DNA from: Scylla paramamosain
Taxonomy: Eukaryota > Arthropoda > Malacostraca > Decapoda > Portunidae
Assembly (NCBI RefSeq): GCF_035594125.1
Contig: NC_087191.1
Coordinates: 4,301,967-4,365,966 of the forward strand
Direction: 5' to 3'
Length of the DNA: 64,000 nucleotides
Both the position numbers and the translations under genes were made by a program. Of this stretch, positions 12,661 through 61,432 are shown in pieces. Positions within the stretch are counted from its first letter, which is position 1, and each line of letters starts with the position of its first letter. The notes beneath the pieces were generated by a model. It saw nothing but the letters and a program-made list of their open reading frames with translations. It was not told where the DNA came from and did not search any database.

Positions 12661-13207
12661 CCTCCCGCCGCGTCCTTTTTTTTTTTTTTATGTAGGACAC
12701 TGGACAACAAATCCAATAGAAAAAATAAAAAAGCCTACTAAGATGCCACTCCCATGAAAGGATCCAAAGCGGTACTCAAAAACTGAAGGATAAGTGTCTT
12801 GAAACCTCCCTCTTGAAGGAATTCAAGTCATAGGAAGGTAGAAATACAGAACCAGGCAGGGAGTTCCAGTTTACTAGAGAAAGGGATGAATGACTGAGAA
12901 TACTGGTTAACTCTAGCATTAGAGAGGTGAACAAAATAGGGGTGAGAGAAAGGAGAAGGTTTTGTGCAGCGAGGCCATGGGAGGAGAGGAGGCATGCAGT
13001 TAGCATGATCAAAAGAGCAGTTAGCATGAAAATAAAGATGCAACCTTGCAGCGATGGGAGAGAGGCTGAAGACAGTCAGTTAGAGGAGAGGAGTTGATGA
13101 GACGAAAAGCCTTTGATTCCACCCAGTCTAGAAGAGCGGTATGAGTGGAACCCCCTAGACATGGGAACCATACTCCATACATGGAAGGATAAGGCCCTTG
13201 GACAAAG

Positions 13208-13732
13208 TTAGCAGCTTTTGGGGGGGGGGAACGGGTTATAAGTAAAGGATAGATCGAGGATGTCCAGTGTAGAAGAGGGGGACAGTTGAGTGTCATTGAA
13301 GAAGAGGGGATCTGGAAGGTCCTGTCGAGTTGACAGATGGAGGAATTGAGTTTTTGAGGCACTGAATAATACCAAGTTTGCTCTGCCCCAGTCATAAATT
13401 TTAGAAGGATCAGAAGTCAGGCGTTCTGTGGCTTCCCTGCGTGAAATGTTTGCTTCCAGAAATGTTGGACGTCTATGAAAAGACGTGGAAAAGTGCAGGG
13501 TTGTATCATCAGCGTAGGAGTGGATAGGACAAGAAGTTTGGTTTAGAAGATCATTGATGAATAATAAGAAGAGAGTGGGTGACAGGACAGAACCCTGAGA
13601 AACACCACTGTTAATAGATTTAGGTGAAGAACAGTGACCGTTAACCACAGGAGCAATAAAACGGTCAGAAAGGAAACTTAAGATGAAGTTACAGAGAGAA
13701 TAGAAGCCGTAGGACGGTAGTTTGGAAATCAA
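13208..13732 (-). pseudogene. LINE-1 copy 2 reverse transcriptase palm fragment
   Basis: A 174-codon stretch from ISKLPSYGFY through SQGSVLSPTLF and HSYADDT to LDLSFTYN. The catalytic YADD is intact. Frameshifts flank it: the upstream DISKAF segment near 13760 is in another frame, and the thumb ends at a poly-G run near 13220. Confidence 0.75.
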
Positions 13733-14133
13733 AACTTTATGTCAGACTCTATCAAAAGCTTTTGATATATCCAAAGCAACTGCTAAAGTTTCATCAAAAT
13801 CTCTAAAAGAGCATGACCAAGACTCTGTAAGGACACTAGCATTAAAGTGGCCTTGACAGAACCCATACTGGTGATCAGAAGTTGTGAAGTGATAGACGTT
13901 TAAGAATCTTCCTGTTGAGGATAGATTTAAAAACTTTAGATAGGCAGGAAATTAAGGCGGTAGGAAATAGGACGGTAGTCTGAGGGATTAGAACAGTCAC
14001 CCTTTTTAGGAACAGGCTGAATGTAGGCAAACTTCCAACAAAAAGGAAAGGTAGATGTTGACAGAATTGAAAGAATTTAACGAGGCAAGGTGCAAGCAAA
14101 GTGGCACAGTTTCGGAGAACAGTAGAAGGTCCA

Positions 14134-14969
14134 TCAGGTCCATAAGCCTTCCAAGGATTTAGGCCAGCGAGGGCATGAAAACATCATTGAGAAGAATTTT
14201 AATAGGTAGCACGATGTAGTCAGAGGGTGGAGGGAGGGAGGATTAAGCCCTGAATCGTCCAAGGTAGAGTTTTTAGCAAAGGTTTGAGCGAAGAGTTCAG
14301 CTTCAGAGATAGATGTGATAGCAGTGGTGCCATCTGGTTGAAATACAGGAGAGAAAGAAGAAGCAACAAAATTACTGGAGATATTTTTGGCTAGATACCA
14401 GAAGTCACGAGAAGAGTTAGATCTTGAAAGATTTTGACATTTTCTATTAATGAATGAGTTTTTGGCTAGTTGGAGAACAGACTTGGCATGGTTCCGGGCA
14501 AAAATATAAACTGCATGAGATTCTGGTGATGGCCTTTTGTGGGCCACCTCTCTAGCATGTACAGCACAAGAACAAGCTGTGTTAAACCAAGGTTTGGAAG
14601 GTTTAGGTCGAGAAAAAGAGTGAGGAATGAACGTCTCCATGCCAGCCATTATCACATCTGTTATGCGCTCGGCACACAAAGACGGGTCTCTGACACGAAA
14701 GCAGTAGTCATTCCAAGGAAAATCAGCAAAATACTTCCTCAGGTCCACCAACTAGCAAAGGCAAAAGGCCTGAGGGACCTTCGCTTAGGAAGATCCTGAG
14801 GAGGGATTCGAGCGATAAGACAAGATACAGATACGAGATTGTGATCGGAAAAACCCAACGGAGAAGAGAGGGTGACAGCATAAACAGAAGGATTAGAGAT
14901 CAGGAAAAGGTCAAGAATGTTTGGCGAATCTCCAAGACGGTCAGGTATATGAGTAGGGTGTTGCACCAA
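14134..14969 (-). pseudogene. LINE-1 copy 2 endonuclease end and linker
   Basis: Two overlapping minus-strand frames. The first holds the endonuclease end ([17 protein letters not shown], then DHNLVS). The second holds the linker ([21 protein letters not shown], then KPWFNTACS) that joins endonuclease to RT in this family. A frameshift near 14745 separates them. Confidence 0.7.
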
Positions 14970-15599
14970 TTGCTTTAGGTCATAGAGGATAGCAAAGTTG
15001 AATGCTAGTTCACCAGGATGATCAGTGTAGTAAGACGAAAGCTAAAACTGGTGGTGAACATTGAAGTCTCCAAGAATAGAGATCTCTGCAAAAGGGAAGA
15101 GAATCAGAATGTGCTCCACTCTGAAGGTAAGAAGTCAAAGAATTTCTTATAGTCAGAGGAGTTAGGTGAGTGATATACAGCACAGATCAATTTAGTTTGA
15201 GAGTGAGTCTGTGGTCGTAGCCAGATGGTGAAAATCTCGAAAGAATCAAGATCGTGGGCACGAGAGCAAGTTAAGGCGTTGCGCACATAAACGCAACATC
15301 CAGCTTTGGATTGAAAATGAAGATAAAGAAAGTAGGAGGGAACACAAAATGGGCTACTGTCAGTTGCCTCAGACACCTGAGTTTCAGTGAGGAAAAGAAG
15401 ATGAGGTTTAGAAGAGGAGAGGTGGTGTTCTACAGATTAAAAATTAGATCTTAGACCGCGAATGTTGTCTTTAGAGGGCAGGCTGTGACTGCCCCCTTGT
15501 GCTCTGAGACACAAAAAACGTTCAGTGAGGTCACAGCTTGATTTTAATGATAAGTTCACAGCACCCTCTAATCCATTGCTTTAGACCTCACCGGGAGTA

Positions 15600-18290
15600 T
15601 TTTTGTTTCGGCAGGTGCTTACTGCCTTCTCCTCCTCCTGTCTAGCTGATCGCATTTGCCAGATTTAGTTCGTTATGGTTTATCTATTATTTGCGTTTTT
15701 CAATTAGATTTTTGTTATATTTACGAAAATCTTGATGTGTAATCAAGTAACACTCTCAAGATTGCAATGCCCACCATTACTACCCTCTTTCTCTTCCTAC
15801 GCCTCGCTATCTTCAAGCACTTTGATATTTAAATGTCCAGTACCTTCTAAAACATGCCACTGAAAATATTTGACCATAGGATATATCCGATTTAGAATGC
15901 CTCGATGTTTCAGTTACGTGAAGTCAACTAAGACAAAATTGTTGAAACACATTAAGGGTAAGAACTATTATTTTTATGTACACTATACTACTTTCTATTT
16001 CATAATAAGAAAATAAAACATTAATTGAGGTAAATTTTGCTCGTATATCTATATCTGATTTATTTTATTTTTTTTAACAAATCTGAGTTCACATATGAAA
16101 TGTTCGCGTGATATACTTGCCTACTGGGCTACGTCCTGATGTAATAAAACTTTACCTTTTCTTTGTGTTTTTCAGCTGTATGATATATCTGTGTGGTCTT
16201 CCATCTACCAAATAATGAATAGCAAAATGGTTGGCTACAAAAGAAAAGGCAGATTACAGATTTCCCACAGCGCATCTGGAAAATATATACGTCCTGGCGA
16301 CGCGCCTCTTGCCTGTATCCGTGCCTCGCCTTGGTAAGCTGGAGGCATAGGATCTCCATTCTGAAGCAAAAAATAAAAATGGAAGGGCAAGACAAAGGAA
16401 AAGGAAAGGAAAAATGGACAGCGTGTGAACAAAAGAGGTCAATAAAAAGTAACAGACATAAGAAAGCAGTAAATAGTGGAGTATCAAATCAGCACTAGTG
16501 GAAATCAATGACTGGATGGAAATGAGGTATGAGTGAGATGTCATTTAACCAAAAGCAACCCGGTTCCAAGAAAGATTAGCCTGCCATTTTAAGTATTCAG
16601 GATTAATGAAAATAGTCAGTCCATGGTTATCTAAATGATCGGTGTGGGAACTTTTAGACCCTGTCATTCCCCCTATGTGTCTCCCAGCTATCACACGATC
16701 ACAGAAGCATCTCTATATAGAATCATAAATAATGAATAACGTAACTATGATTAGAATTAGCGGGAGCGGTGAAGCCGGGGTGGAGAATCAGTCACTGGTG
16801 TTTCAGGTCAGTGACTGGTCGTGTTACGTAGCAAAGACAGCTTCCTTGCGGTTATCCTTGGGCTCCGTGCTTCTAAGTTCTTATTAGTGAATTTGACTGC
16901 TGGCAAGTGGTAGAGTGGCGAGATACGTCTTAATATGACTTGTTTTATCTAGTGGCTGGTGGGAGGCGACTGCTACCGAGGAGAGCGTCCAAGCCGTGAT
17001 GTTTGCTCTCCTCGCCACGTCAAAACAAAAGCTATACATCTTTTGTACACTTCTACCTTGCTTTTGTTTAATTTAATAACTAATATTTAGTTTGTAGTAA
17101 AGTAATCTTAATTACCCTTTAACATAACTTTACAACTTACAAATCACATCACAAAACAATAATATATTGATATCATGTGTGATACAAGTGAAAATTTCCA
17201 CAATGAAATTAAAGTATTCAGTTTTTAGGGTAATTCTCATACAAAAAAAAAAAATCCATGTATGGAATTCAAAGCTTTCGTCGAGAAAAAGAAATTCAGT
17301 AGACAGAAAAAAAATGATAAGGAAATGATATCATTATAACATGGCAGGACAAGAGTACTTATACAAGAATCAGAACACAGAGAAACAAATGCATAGACAC
17401 ATAGACAAAAAGAGAGTGGTAAACTAATTAATTGACTGATTTATCGATATAAAGCGCCACACCACACCTTTGGTCTCGCCCATCGTACCAGTAACCATTA
17501 ATGTTCCCTTTCTATGGTGACAGGTGGCAGTAACATATCGGTAAGTCAAGCGCAAAATGTTTATTTGATATATATTGTAATGTTGCTCATCTTTTATGTG
17601 ATTTAATTCTTCTCGTGCCAGAGTGTGCAGTAAAACGTTTTTTTTTTTTTTTTATGATGCCATTAAGAATAAAAATTCATGCAGCCCACGCGTGTTAATA
17701 TTGCTACAAATACAAACCTACCAGAACACCAGAAAATAAAGAATACCTAAACGTGCAAAAATCAATGCCTTCGGCGTTAACACTGAAGCCCTCAGTAGTG
17801 GAGCCGGAAAAAAAAAAAAAAAAATGACAATCGGATTGTTGCTTTTTTCTTTTCTATGGCACTTGACTCCTCTCTTTTTTGTGTGTGTGCTTGGGCAAGG
17901 CCATACACGCACAAAAATAAACATAAAAACAAATAAAACAAATTATTACATGAGTGTGGCTAGTGCCGTGATTATGGCGCAGACAACTCTCAGGTCGATA
18001 TTCTGCCCGGCCTCCCCACCGAGCACCATACTGATAACTCTTGTGTTTCGCAAGAAGGAAATATCACAATGATTTAATCTCTCAGATTTACGCGAAGAGA
18101 TGGGATGCTAATAAAACCTCATAAAGAGGAGTTACGATACAGCTACACATACTGACGTTATAGGACCCCGCCTTCTGCCATAAACATGGTATGTCTCTTA
18201 ATCTCCGTTCCCAAGACAGCAGTCCAAAGAAAGGCACAAACTAGCACAGCCCTGCGTTAACAAGAATAAATAGATTAATTAATAAAAAAA
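15600..18290. other. Unassigned AT-rich DNA upstream of the IR gene
   Basis: About 2.7 kb with no transposon that I recognise. It holds poly-T near 17639, poly-A near 17810, short ORFs without domains and one candidate minus-strand exon (16291-16360). Confidence 0.4.
16291..16360 (-). other. Candidate minus-strand exon
   Basis: On the minus strand, a pyrimidine-rich tract ending in TTTTGCTTCAG precedes a GC-richer 70-base segment that ends at GAC|GTATAT. In one frame it reads NGDPMPPAYQGEARIQARGA, which looks protein-like, and stays open past the donor. No partner exon or family was found, so chance is possible. Confidence 0.22.
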
Positions 18291-18355
18291 AAATATATGT
18301 ATATATAAAACTCAATATTTTCGAAGATAAGAAACTTATATTTAAAAAAAAGTCT

Positions 18356-18357
18356 AT

Positions 18358-18392
<35 letters not shown>

Positions 18393-18403
18393 TTCATTCA
18401 TTT
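18356..18403. repeat. (TTTA)n microsatellite
   Basis: About twelve TTTA units with minor TTCA variation at the end. Confidence 0.9.
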
Positions 18404-18565
18404 ATTAAGTGCGGTTGTATTAGTTTGTGTATTTCTTTAGACCATCTTTAGGGGAAGGCATAATTTGTGCATTGTTTCTCCCATGAATAGGAGCTTTCCA
18501 CGGTAAAAACATTTCCTCTCAACTCGACTTATATAGCTCATTATCTTCATCTTCTGTTTCATCGC

Positions 18566-19180
18566 TACAACTTCACATCTCATGTAAAACAGTTTCTACG
18601 AAGCAAATTCTGTGTTCTGAATCGTACCCGCCAGTTTTTCTGCCCCTCCCCCACCCCTCAAGCTGCTAATACTGTACAGTGTCCATGTATGGAGCATGCG
18701 TGCTTCATACTGTTCTTTGAAACAGGGCGGGATCAGAAGCTTTTCATCTTATAAACTCTCCTCTAACTAACTGTCTTCAGCCTCTCTCATCACCGCAATA
18801 TTACATCTCTTGCTGTCTTCTACCGCTGTTTTCAGGCTAGTTGCTCTTCTGATCTTGCTAACTGTATGCCTCCCCTCCTCACTCGGCCTCGCTGCACAAG
18901 ACTTTCTTCTTTCTCACACCTATTATGTCGGCCTCTCTAATGCAAGAGTTAATTAGTATTCTCAGTCATTCATCCCTTTCTCTGGTAAACTCTAGAACTC
19001 CCTGCCTGCTTCTATATTTCCTCCTTCATATGACTTGAACTCTTTAAAGAGGAAGGTTTGAAGACACTTATCTTTTAGATTTTGATGACCGTTTTTGACT
19101 CTTTGGGAACCGGCATTTCAATGAGCCTTTTTTTTTTTCCTTCCCAGTGCCCTTTTTACATTAAAAAAAAAAAAAAAAAA
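18566..19180 (+). mobile_element. LINE-1 copy 3, 3' fragment
   Basis: A 5'-truncated copy from the RT thumb (CTTCACATCTCATG, matching 5925 of copy 1) to a poly-A run at 19162-19180. It is more diverged than copies 1 and 5. It ends 185 bases before the IR start codon, so it lies in the promoter or 5' UTR region of that gene. Confidence 0.8.
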
Positions 19181-19364
19181 ACGCTAGGACTCCAACATCT
19201 ACTAAAACCGTCTTCGTTTGAGCAAAGCATAGTGGACTAGTTATTTATGACTTCAATTGCTGTTTATATGTTTTCATTTAACTGTAAACAGGAAGGAAAT
19301 GGTAGTTTTTGTCATTATTTTTTTTCCTAACATTGCAATATTTTCCCAGGAAACAAGGTCCAGA

Positions 19365-55498
<36,134 letters not shown>

Positions 55499-55550
55499 GT
55501 CGGTAACGTTACTGTTGTTTACACTTGAATGATACTTCCACACACACACA

Positions 55551-55556
55551 CAAAAA

Positions 55557-55606
<50 letters not shown>

Positions 55607-55708
55607 AAATAGGTAAATAAATAAATAAATAAATAAATATAAATAAATAAATAAATTAATTAATTAATTAATTAATTAATTAATTAATTAATTAAATAAA
55701 TAAAAAAC

Positions 55709-55764
<56 letters not shown>

Positions 55765-55790
55765 TAATAATAATAATGAAATAAAATAAA
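55551..55790. repeat. Compound (AAAT)n/(TTAA)n/(AAT)n tract
   Basis: Three tetranucleotide and trinucleotide arrays in succession, 50 bases after IR exon 10. Confidence 0.9.
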
Positions 55791-55799
55791 ATTAAATAA

Positions 55800-56222
55800 A
55801 AGACGGATACACACTGGCATAGCTGGGTGCTGTTAAATTGCATGTTTCAGAGCTGTTACATCTCTGAACATCTCTTTCCCTTTTCACAACGGAAAAAAAA
55901 AAAAAATAGTGACAACGTGCACCTCAAAGATAATTCTTTCCTATCACGCACTACTGCACACATGTATACCTTTCACTCAAAATCCAAAATTAAAAATAAC
56001 AGCCTTTGAAACCTCGTCTAGAGAAGGAACCAAAAATGTCTCTAGGTCGGAATGCTCTTCTGCCATCGACCCAGTGTCTTGACACTCCTCTCAACATTTC
56101 TACAACTTATGCAATATTCACGGACTAGGATCTAATTTAAAATTTATGGAACATCACGAATCCTCTGCTAAACTTCATTTTTTTTTTTTCCCCTCACTGA
56201 CACACAGGTGTCTGAGGCTATC
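55800..56222 (+). mobile_element. LINE-1 copy 9, 5' end fragment
   Basis: Matches the 5' UTR and start of copy 1: GGGTGCTGT, AGCTGTTACATCTCTGAAC, CACTCAAAAT, then the endonuclease start to TGACACACAGGTGTCTGAGG. It is cut at 56222 by the Penelope-like element. An A14 run at 55893 replaces a short segment. Confidence 0.75.
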
Positions 56223-56740
56223 TAGAGTGATCTATCTGCTCTTCTGATGGTGATGGCAGGATCAGACCGAAGTTCTTTGGCAGCATCGATGTGTCTTTTC
56301 TCAAGTATGCTGCTGTTGTAATGGCCTCTACAGCTACAGCAACAGCTCGAGGAAATCGAAGAGCAGTGGAAAAATACTGACATTGACGCCACATCAAAAC
56401 AGATCATAGACACCAAACTAAAACAGATCATAGACAAACATAAGCATTCCATTGCTAGGGCTAACCAAAACAAACTGGTTAGACTAAATGGCGGCAATGT
56501 CAAGTATTCCAGCCCTAAGGACTCGTACATCAACCTTACTAATAAGAATCTCACCTAAGACCAACATGAAGTGCTTAATATGGGTCTCAACTGCCACATA
56601 CTCTCAAGACCGAGAAAATTCCAGAAAAGGGTTGAATGTGAAGTGCTCATAGACAACGTAGAGAAACTGCAGAAAAGCGGCCAGGTGATCGTTAGCCAGA
56701 CTTTCAAGCAAGAAGTGATCACGGAATCTACAAAATCAAG

Positions 56741-58196
56741 AGGCCATTAAAATAGCAGCATACTTCAGAAAAGACACATCGATGGTGCCAAAGAACTTCG
56801 GTCTGATCCTGCCATCACCATCAGAAGAGCGGATAAGGCTGCTGAATATGTCCTCATCGACAGCAAAGAATACTTAAGCAAGATTGACAGCATCCTCAGC
56901 GACACTGCCAAGTTCAGGAAGATTTCAAGAAACCCTACAGCAACCTTCAAGAAAAGACTGAACAAGATAATAGCAAAGAATAACTCCACCTGCGATGTTA
57001 AGTTCGAAAGACTCACAGGCGAATATGAGATGGGATACTGCTATGGCAATGTCAAGACCCACAAGCCAGGCAACAAATTAAGACCCATAATATCCCAAAT
57101 TCCCACTCCTACCTACTACATCGCTAAAAGACTGTGCGCCCTCCTCACACCGTACATTCCTACCTCCTATTGTCTGCAGTCAGCCTCAGATTTCATCGAT
57201 ATCCTCAACAACAGCGACGCAGAAGGAAGAGTTGCCTCACTAGATGTCGAATCCTTGTTCACGAATGTTCCAGTGGATCGCACCATCAACTACATCATGG
57301 AACGTGTTTATCACAATGAAGCAACACCTAAGCTTGCGATCCCAGAAGCAGTACTCCGAGAACTGCTGGAGTGCTGCACTAAAGAAGCACCTTTTACCTG
57401 CCCCCGCGGTAACAAGTACTGCCAGGTAGACGGCGTGGCAATGGGTTCTCCTCTCGGTGTACTCTTGGCAAACTTCTTCATGGGTTGCATCGAGGAGGAA
57501 GTTTTCAAGAAAGTAAAAAAGTCGGATATATATTGCCGGTATATTGACGACATTTTCATCAAGACAAAGGACGCAGCCGAAGCAGAGCATCTTAGACTTC
57601 ACCTCCAAGAAACATCTGGGCTAACATTTACTATGGAAAATAGCAAAGATGGAGCCATGCCCTTTCTCGACGTCCTAGTGCAACAAGAAGAAGGAAGATT
57701 TACCACCAGCGTCTACACAAAACCAACGAATCCTGGACTCTGCTTGAACGGACGAAGTGAGTGTCCCACGAGGTACAAGGATTCCACTATCTCAGCCTAC
57801 ATCAGAAGAGCGCTTACCCACTGCACGTGGAAACAAGTCCACCAAGAAATACAGCGCTCAACTCAAGTCCTCATAAACAACAATTTCAGTGAAAAGGACA
57901 TCAACCGCCTAGTAAAGAAAATTGTCGACAGCTGGCATAACAAGAAGCAACAAGAGGATAAGAAAGGAAACATCAACATCTTCTATAAAGCAACTTTCTC
58001 TACCGCCTACGAAGAAGATGAGAGGGCTATCACGCAGATTGTGAAGAGGAACATCAAGCCTTCCGACCCTGACAGACAAGTTAAACTGATAATTTATTAC
58101 AACACCAAGAAAACCAACCATCTTCTTCTGAAAAATAACCCCTCAAAAGAGAAAGAGAGCCTTCAAAAGTCACATGTCATATATAGGTTTACGTGA
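56741..58196 (+). pseudogene. Penelope-like reverse transcriptase
   Basis: Open from 56741 to 58196. Residue numbers are from the ATG at 57030. It has GNVKTHKPGNKLRPIISQ, LDVESLFTNVPVDRTI, the GVAMGSPLGVLLANFFM motif and the catalytic YIDD at 171-174. FLDVLVQQEEGRF and YTKPTNPGLCLNGRSECP follow. This RT group is related to telomerase. It ends at a TGA just where the linker to the endonuclease should be, so a frameshift separates the two. Confidence 0.85.
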
Positions 58197-58609
58197 AAGT
58201 CCTTCTCTCCACCTATGTTGGCATGACGGCAACAAGACTCTCCCAACGACTAACTTTCCACCTCGCAGCAGGAGCACCCAAGAAACATCTGAAGGAGAAG
58301 CATAACGTAAACATCACAAGAGAAATGCTAGTAGATAAAACGGAGATCCTAACTACATGGCCAGACACCAGGCGTCTCCCCATCTTAGAAGCACTATATA
58401 TAAAAGACACAAACCCTACATTAAATCAACAATCCGAAGACCTACAAGCATTACCAAGCACGCGAAGACCCAGCTTGGATAGCAGCCCAGCACAGCCCGC
58501 GACAGCCGTCAGCCAATCAGAGACCAGGACGCGCAACGGGGTGACAAACCGCAATCAGCTTGAGCCATTCTCTCCGACACCCTCAATACGGAAAGACCTT
58601 CGCTACTGA
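58193..58609 (+). pseudogene. Penelope-like GIY-YIG endonuclease (frameshifted)
   Basis: STYVGMTATRLSQRLTFHL carries the YVG and R of the GIY-YIG fold. AAGAPKKHLKEKHN and LEALYIKDTNPTLNQQ follow, with the conserved glutamate (E in LEALYIK). The expected cysteine pair that precedes this domain in the family is missing, consistent with a small deletion at the frameshift. Confidence 0.75.
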
Positions 58610-58887
58610 AGAAGGGTCAAGGACCCGAAATCGCGATCTAGCGAAAATGACTAGCTTCGGCGAAGTCATACAGCCAATCAAAAAAGAATATAAGACAATC
58701 ATAAGATATAAGGAAAATATCTTAAGAAAAATAATAAATGCTCAACTAGCTATCACATTCAATGAGATATGTATTAGAGAAAGACTCCTGCCCATATACA
58801 CCCTTAATATATGTTCTTTGAATTTACACAAGGCAATTATTTCTTTTTGTCCGTGTTTTGTGGCAATATAAAAATAATACCATTAGT

Positions 58888-59045
58888 GTTTCGATATTGT
58901 TTTGTGAAGTTTTACAAAATTAAGTGATAAGCTGACAATGACAGTAGTGTTTGAAAGTGTTGCGACATAGCGAAAAGAACTGGTGGTGGGGTGGGTTTTA
59001 CAAACAACGAAGAGCTTAGCTAATATTTTACACTATCCCCACATC
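58888..59045 (+). repeat. Dispersed repeat A, copy 2
   Basis: Second copy of the sequence at 25436, followed by (GT)n at 59057 and (CT)n at 59110. Confidence 0.5.
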
Positions 59046-59054
59046 CGCCCATTT

Positions 59055-59221
<167 letters not shown>

Positions 59222-59356
59222 CCTCGTCCAGACAGCGGTGGTCGGACGTGCTCTTGTGCTCTGGCTGCCACACCAACACTTTCAGTAGTTACTGGCTTGC
59301 TTCGCCCTTTGTTGTACACGGTAGGCCTCCTGTTGCTTTGTCAGGGCTTTGTGCCA

Positions 59357-60023
59357 TGACGTACTCTGGTCCGGCTTCATTTAATGTAGTTGAGGAGGAC
59401 CTTGCTATTACTGGGGACGAGGAAGTGTGGCCTCATTTGTATGAGGATGGAGGAACGGGGCAGTTATCTTCCGCAGTCGTTCCAGTTCCACTTCCACCTC
59501 ATCAGGCCAGCTGTGATCTTCCAACCACCTCCTCTGCTTCCACCTCCAAGCGTACGATAGACGACGCCAACACTAGTGGCGATGAAGTGATACCGACCAG
59601 TGAGTCCTCACGTACTGGTCCTAATGGTGGTGCTCCCTCAGCTAACGACTTCCCGCCTTTGTTACCGGCCGGCACGCCTTCACCCATCTGCTCGACTCTT
59701 ACCTCCGCCTACTCACCCTACGCAATCTCGTCTTCCTGCTTTTGCACCCAGAACAGACTACGTCAAGCTAGTCTTTCTTCACGATCCAGGTGTGAACATA
59801 AAACTTCGCTGGCTAACTATGGTTAGTCGCCATTTTTGCCTGGACCGTACTCTGGCTGAGGTTAAAATGTCATCAGTGATCTCTCGCTTTGTTTACATCG
59901 CGCGGAAGCGTCAGGATATTGTGCAGAGTGTTGTGGCTGGGGAGTTTTTGGCGTTGAAACTTAATGTGGAAGATTCTCCTGTGCGGCCTAGGAAATTCCT
60001 CAGCTACCTCATTACCCGTTATC
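59357..60023 (+). pseudogene. LINE-3 ORF1, first part
   Basis: From ATG 59357 ([20 protein letters not shown]) through a Ser/Thr/Pro-rich region. A frameshift near 59690 follows, then AFAPRTDYVKLVFLHDPGVN, VSRHFCLDRTLAEVKMS and RPRKFLSYLITRYP, where the LTR element interrupts it. The second block is the conserved RNA-binding-like part of this ORF1 type. Confidence 0.65.
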
Positions 60024-60294
60024 CTTAGTGTTCTCTACACCAAGGATAAGGAGGCAAACACAGACCTTGTCTCGGGTTTATTGTTGGTGTACAGCAATAC
60101 CCGGGCAAGCAGGCCGCGGGTGTGCGGGTCGAGGCTCGAGGCGAGACTAAATGCTGCCTCGTGGGTTCCCCAGCTCCCAGATGCTTGACCTGACCTGACT
60201 TTGAGTCTGGCCGGTCCCACACCTGGGAAGCTTAACATGTTGGGAATCCACGAGAATTAGCGTGGAGTGACTAGACGGCTGGCCAGTCATTACA
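60024..60294 (-). repeat. Nested LTR element, 3' LTR
   Basis: 271 bases. Its end on the + strand is CATTACA, and its start is CTTAGTG where the other LTR has TGTAGTG. Beside it on the + strand, 60295-60312 (TTTCCCCCCTCCCCCACG) is the complement of the polypurine tract. Confidence 0.85.
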
Positions 60295-60479
60295 TTTCCC
60301 CCCTCCCCCACGAAATGAGAAACAAAGGGGTACTACGACGGCGGTGGCTGGAGAGGCTTCGAAGGGACAGTGAGAAGTGAGGGCAGGAGGGTTTGCGAAG
60401 GGGGGTGTTGTGTTGTCTCCAAGGCAAGGGAATGGCTGGGCACAGGACTCGGCATGGATGCGGGAGTCCAACGACTGGC

Positions 60480-60640
60480 GACGACGGTACCGACGGCGGG
60501 GGTCCACGAGGAGGTCGTCAGTTGCAAGGAAATCCATGCCGAGGATCGGCTGGTCCACGTCCGCCACCACGAATGCCCAGGGAAAGCGAGAGGCCGGCAG
60601 GAGGCCTAAAGGAGACGAGTGAGCTGGGAGAGGCGACCCA
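60480..60640 (-). pseudogene. Nested LTR element, protease C-terminal fragment
   Basis: RFPWAFVVADVDQPILGMDF and LATDDLLVDPRRR match the second half of Ty3/Gypsy proteases (the FxWxFxVADV...LGxDFL segment). The catalytic DTGA half is absent. Confidence 0.6.
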
Positions 60641-60730
60641 TAGGGCCGAGAGAGGTGGCGAGGGCACCGGAGCAGGCGACGAAGGCGGTGCGGAGCATGT
60701 GAAGAAGTGTTGTCTGGGCGGGCCGCGTCG

Positions 60731-61115
60731 GGCAGGGCGGGAGGTGATGCACGAGCGGGCAGCGTCGGTGCGAGTCGGGAGGTGGTGCACCAGCGGGCGG
60801 CGTTGGGGCGGGGCGGGAGGTGGTGCACGAGCGGGCGGCGGCGGGCCGGGGCAGCAGGTGGTGCATCACCGGCCGGCGGCGGGTCGGGACAGGAGGTAGT
60901 GCACGAGCGGTGGGAGGTGGTGGGCGGCAGCGGTGGGAGGTGGTGTCCGAGCGGGCGGCGTCGGGAGGTGGTGCCCGAGCGGGCAGCGGCGGGCCGTGGC
61001 AGGAGGGTGGTGCCCGAGCGGGCGGCGTCGGACGGGACGGGTCGGGCGCGCTGCGGGGACGGGCGGCGAGGTGGCGCACCAGCGGGCGGGAGGTGGTGAA
61101 CGAGGGGGCAGCGTC
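60731..61115. repeat. GC-rich minisatellite inside the nested LTR element
   Basis: About eleven irregular units of 22-60 bases, each carrying GGAGGTGGTG(C/T)(A/C)C and GAGCGGGCGGCG-type cores. On the minus strand they code Pro/Arg/Ala-rich frames. Confidence 0.8.
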
Positions 61116-61432
61116 GGGGTGGGACAAGTTAAGTCACCCACAGCTGCGAGGGGAAGTCCGGGATGCGACACCGAAGCCTCTGTACAGTTCTGGGGCCTTC
61201 CCGCTGGGCCCGCAGCTCCTGGTCGCCTTCTTGCACCGCCGTTATTGTTGCGTAGTCCATGGGAAGGGGGCGTGTGCCCGTTGCCACGATGCGTGGTAGG
61301 ACGCCATCGCCAGAGCGCGTATCACCACACCGTCCCAAACTGCTTCGAGGTGAGGAAAATGTGTGGCCACATCAGGCGTGAAGACGGGAACGTCCCGCAT
61401 ATCGCCTGTGGTCGCCATCGCGTGTCACGGCG

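Larger units (their letters stand above)
12667..15594 (-). mobile_element. LINE-1 copy 2, nearly full length
   Basis: Minus-strand copy of the same LINE family as copy 1. The tail is the poly-T at 12676-12690 and the 5' end is near 15594. In order on the minus strand: endonuclease (15376-15104, 14969-14739, with [10 protein letters not shown]), linker (14751-14134), RT (14099-13875 and 13732-13208, with SGVSQGSVLSP and HSYADDT), and C-terminus (13395-12776). Frameshifts and stops break it into at least six frames. Confidence 0.85.
56222..58870 (+). mobile_element. Penelope-like element with GIY-YIG endonuclease
   Basis: Order: an inverted 97-base piece of its own coding region (56231-56327), N-terminal part (from 56335), RT (57030-58196), GIY-YIG endonuclease (58193-58609) and a 3' UTR to about 58870. 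The inverted 5' piece is the kind of structure these elements leave on insertion. Stops at 56560 and 56750 and a frameshift at 58190 suggest it is inactive. Confidence 0.8.

Noticed and set aside
55851..55892. Possible IR exon 11: acceptor TGTTTCAG followed by an in-phase stretch SCYISEHLFPFSQR
   Set aside because: It looked like the end of S2, but the DNA aligns with the 5' UTR of LINE-1 copy 1 (AGCTGTGACCTCACTGAAC and on). It is transposon sequence.
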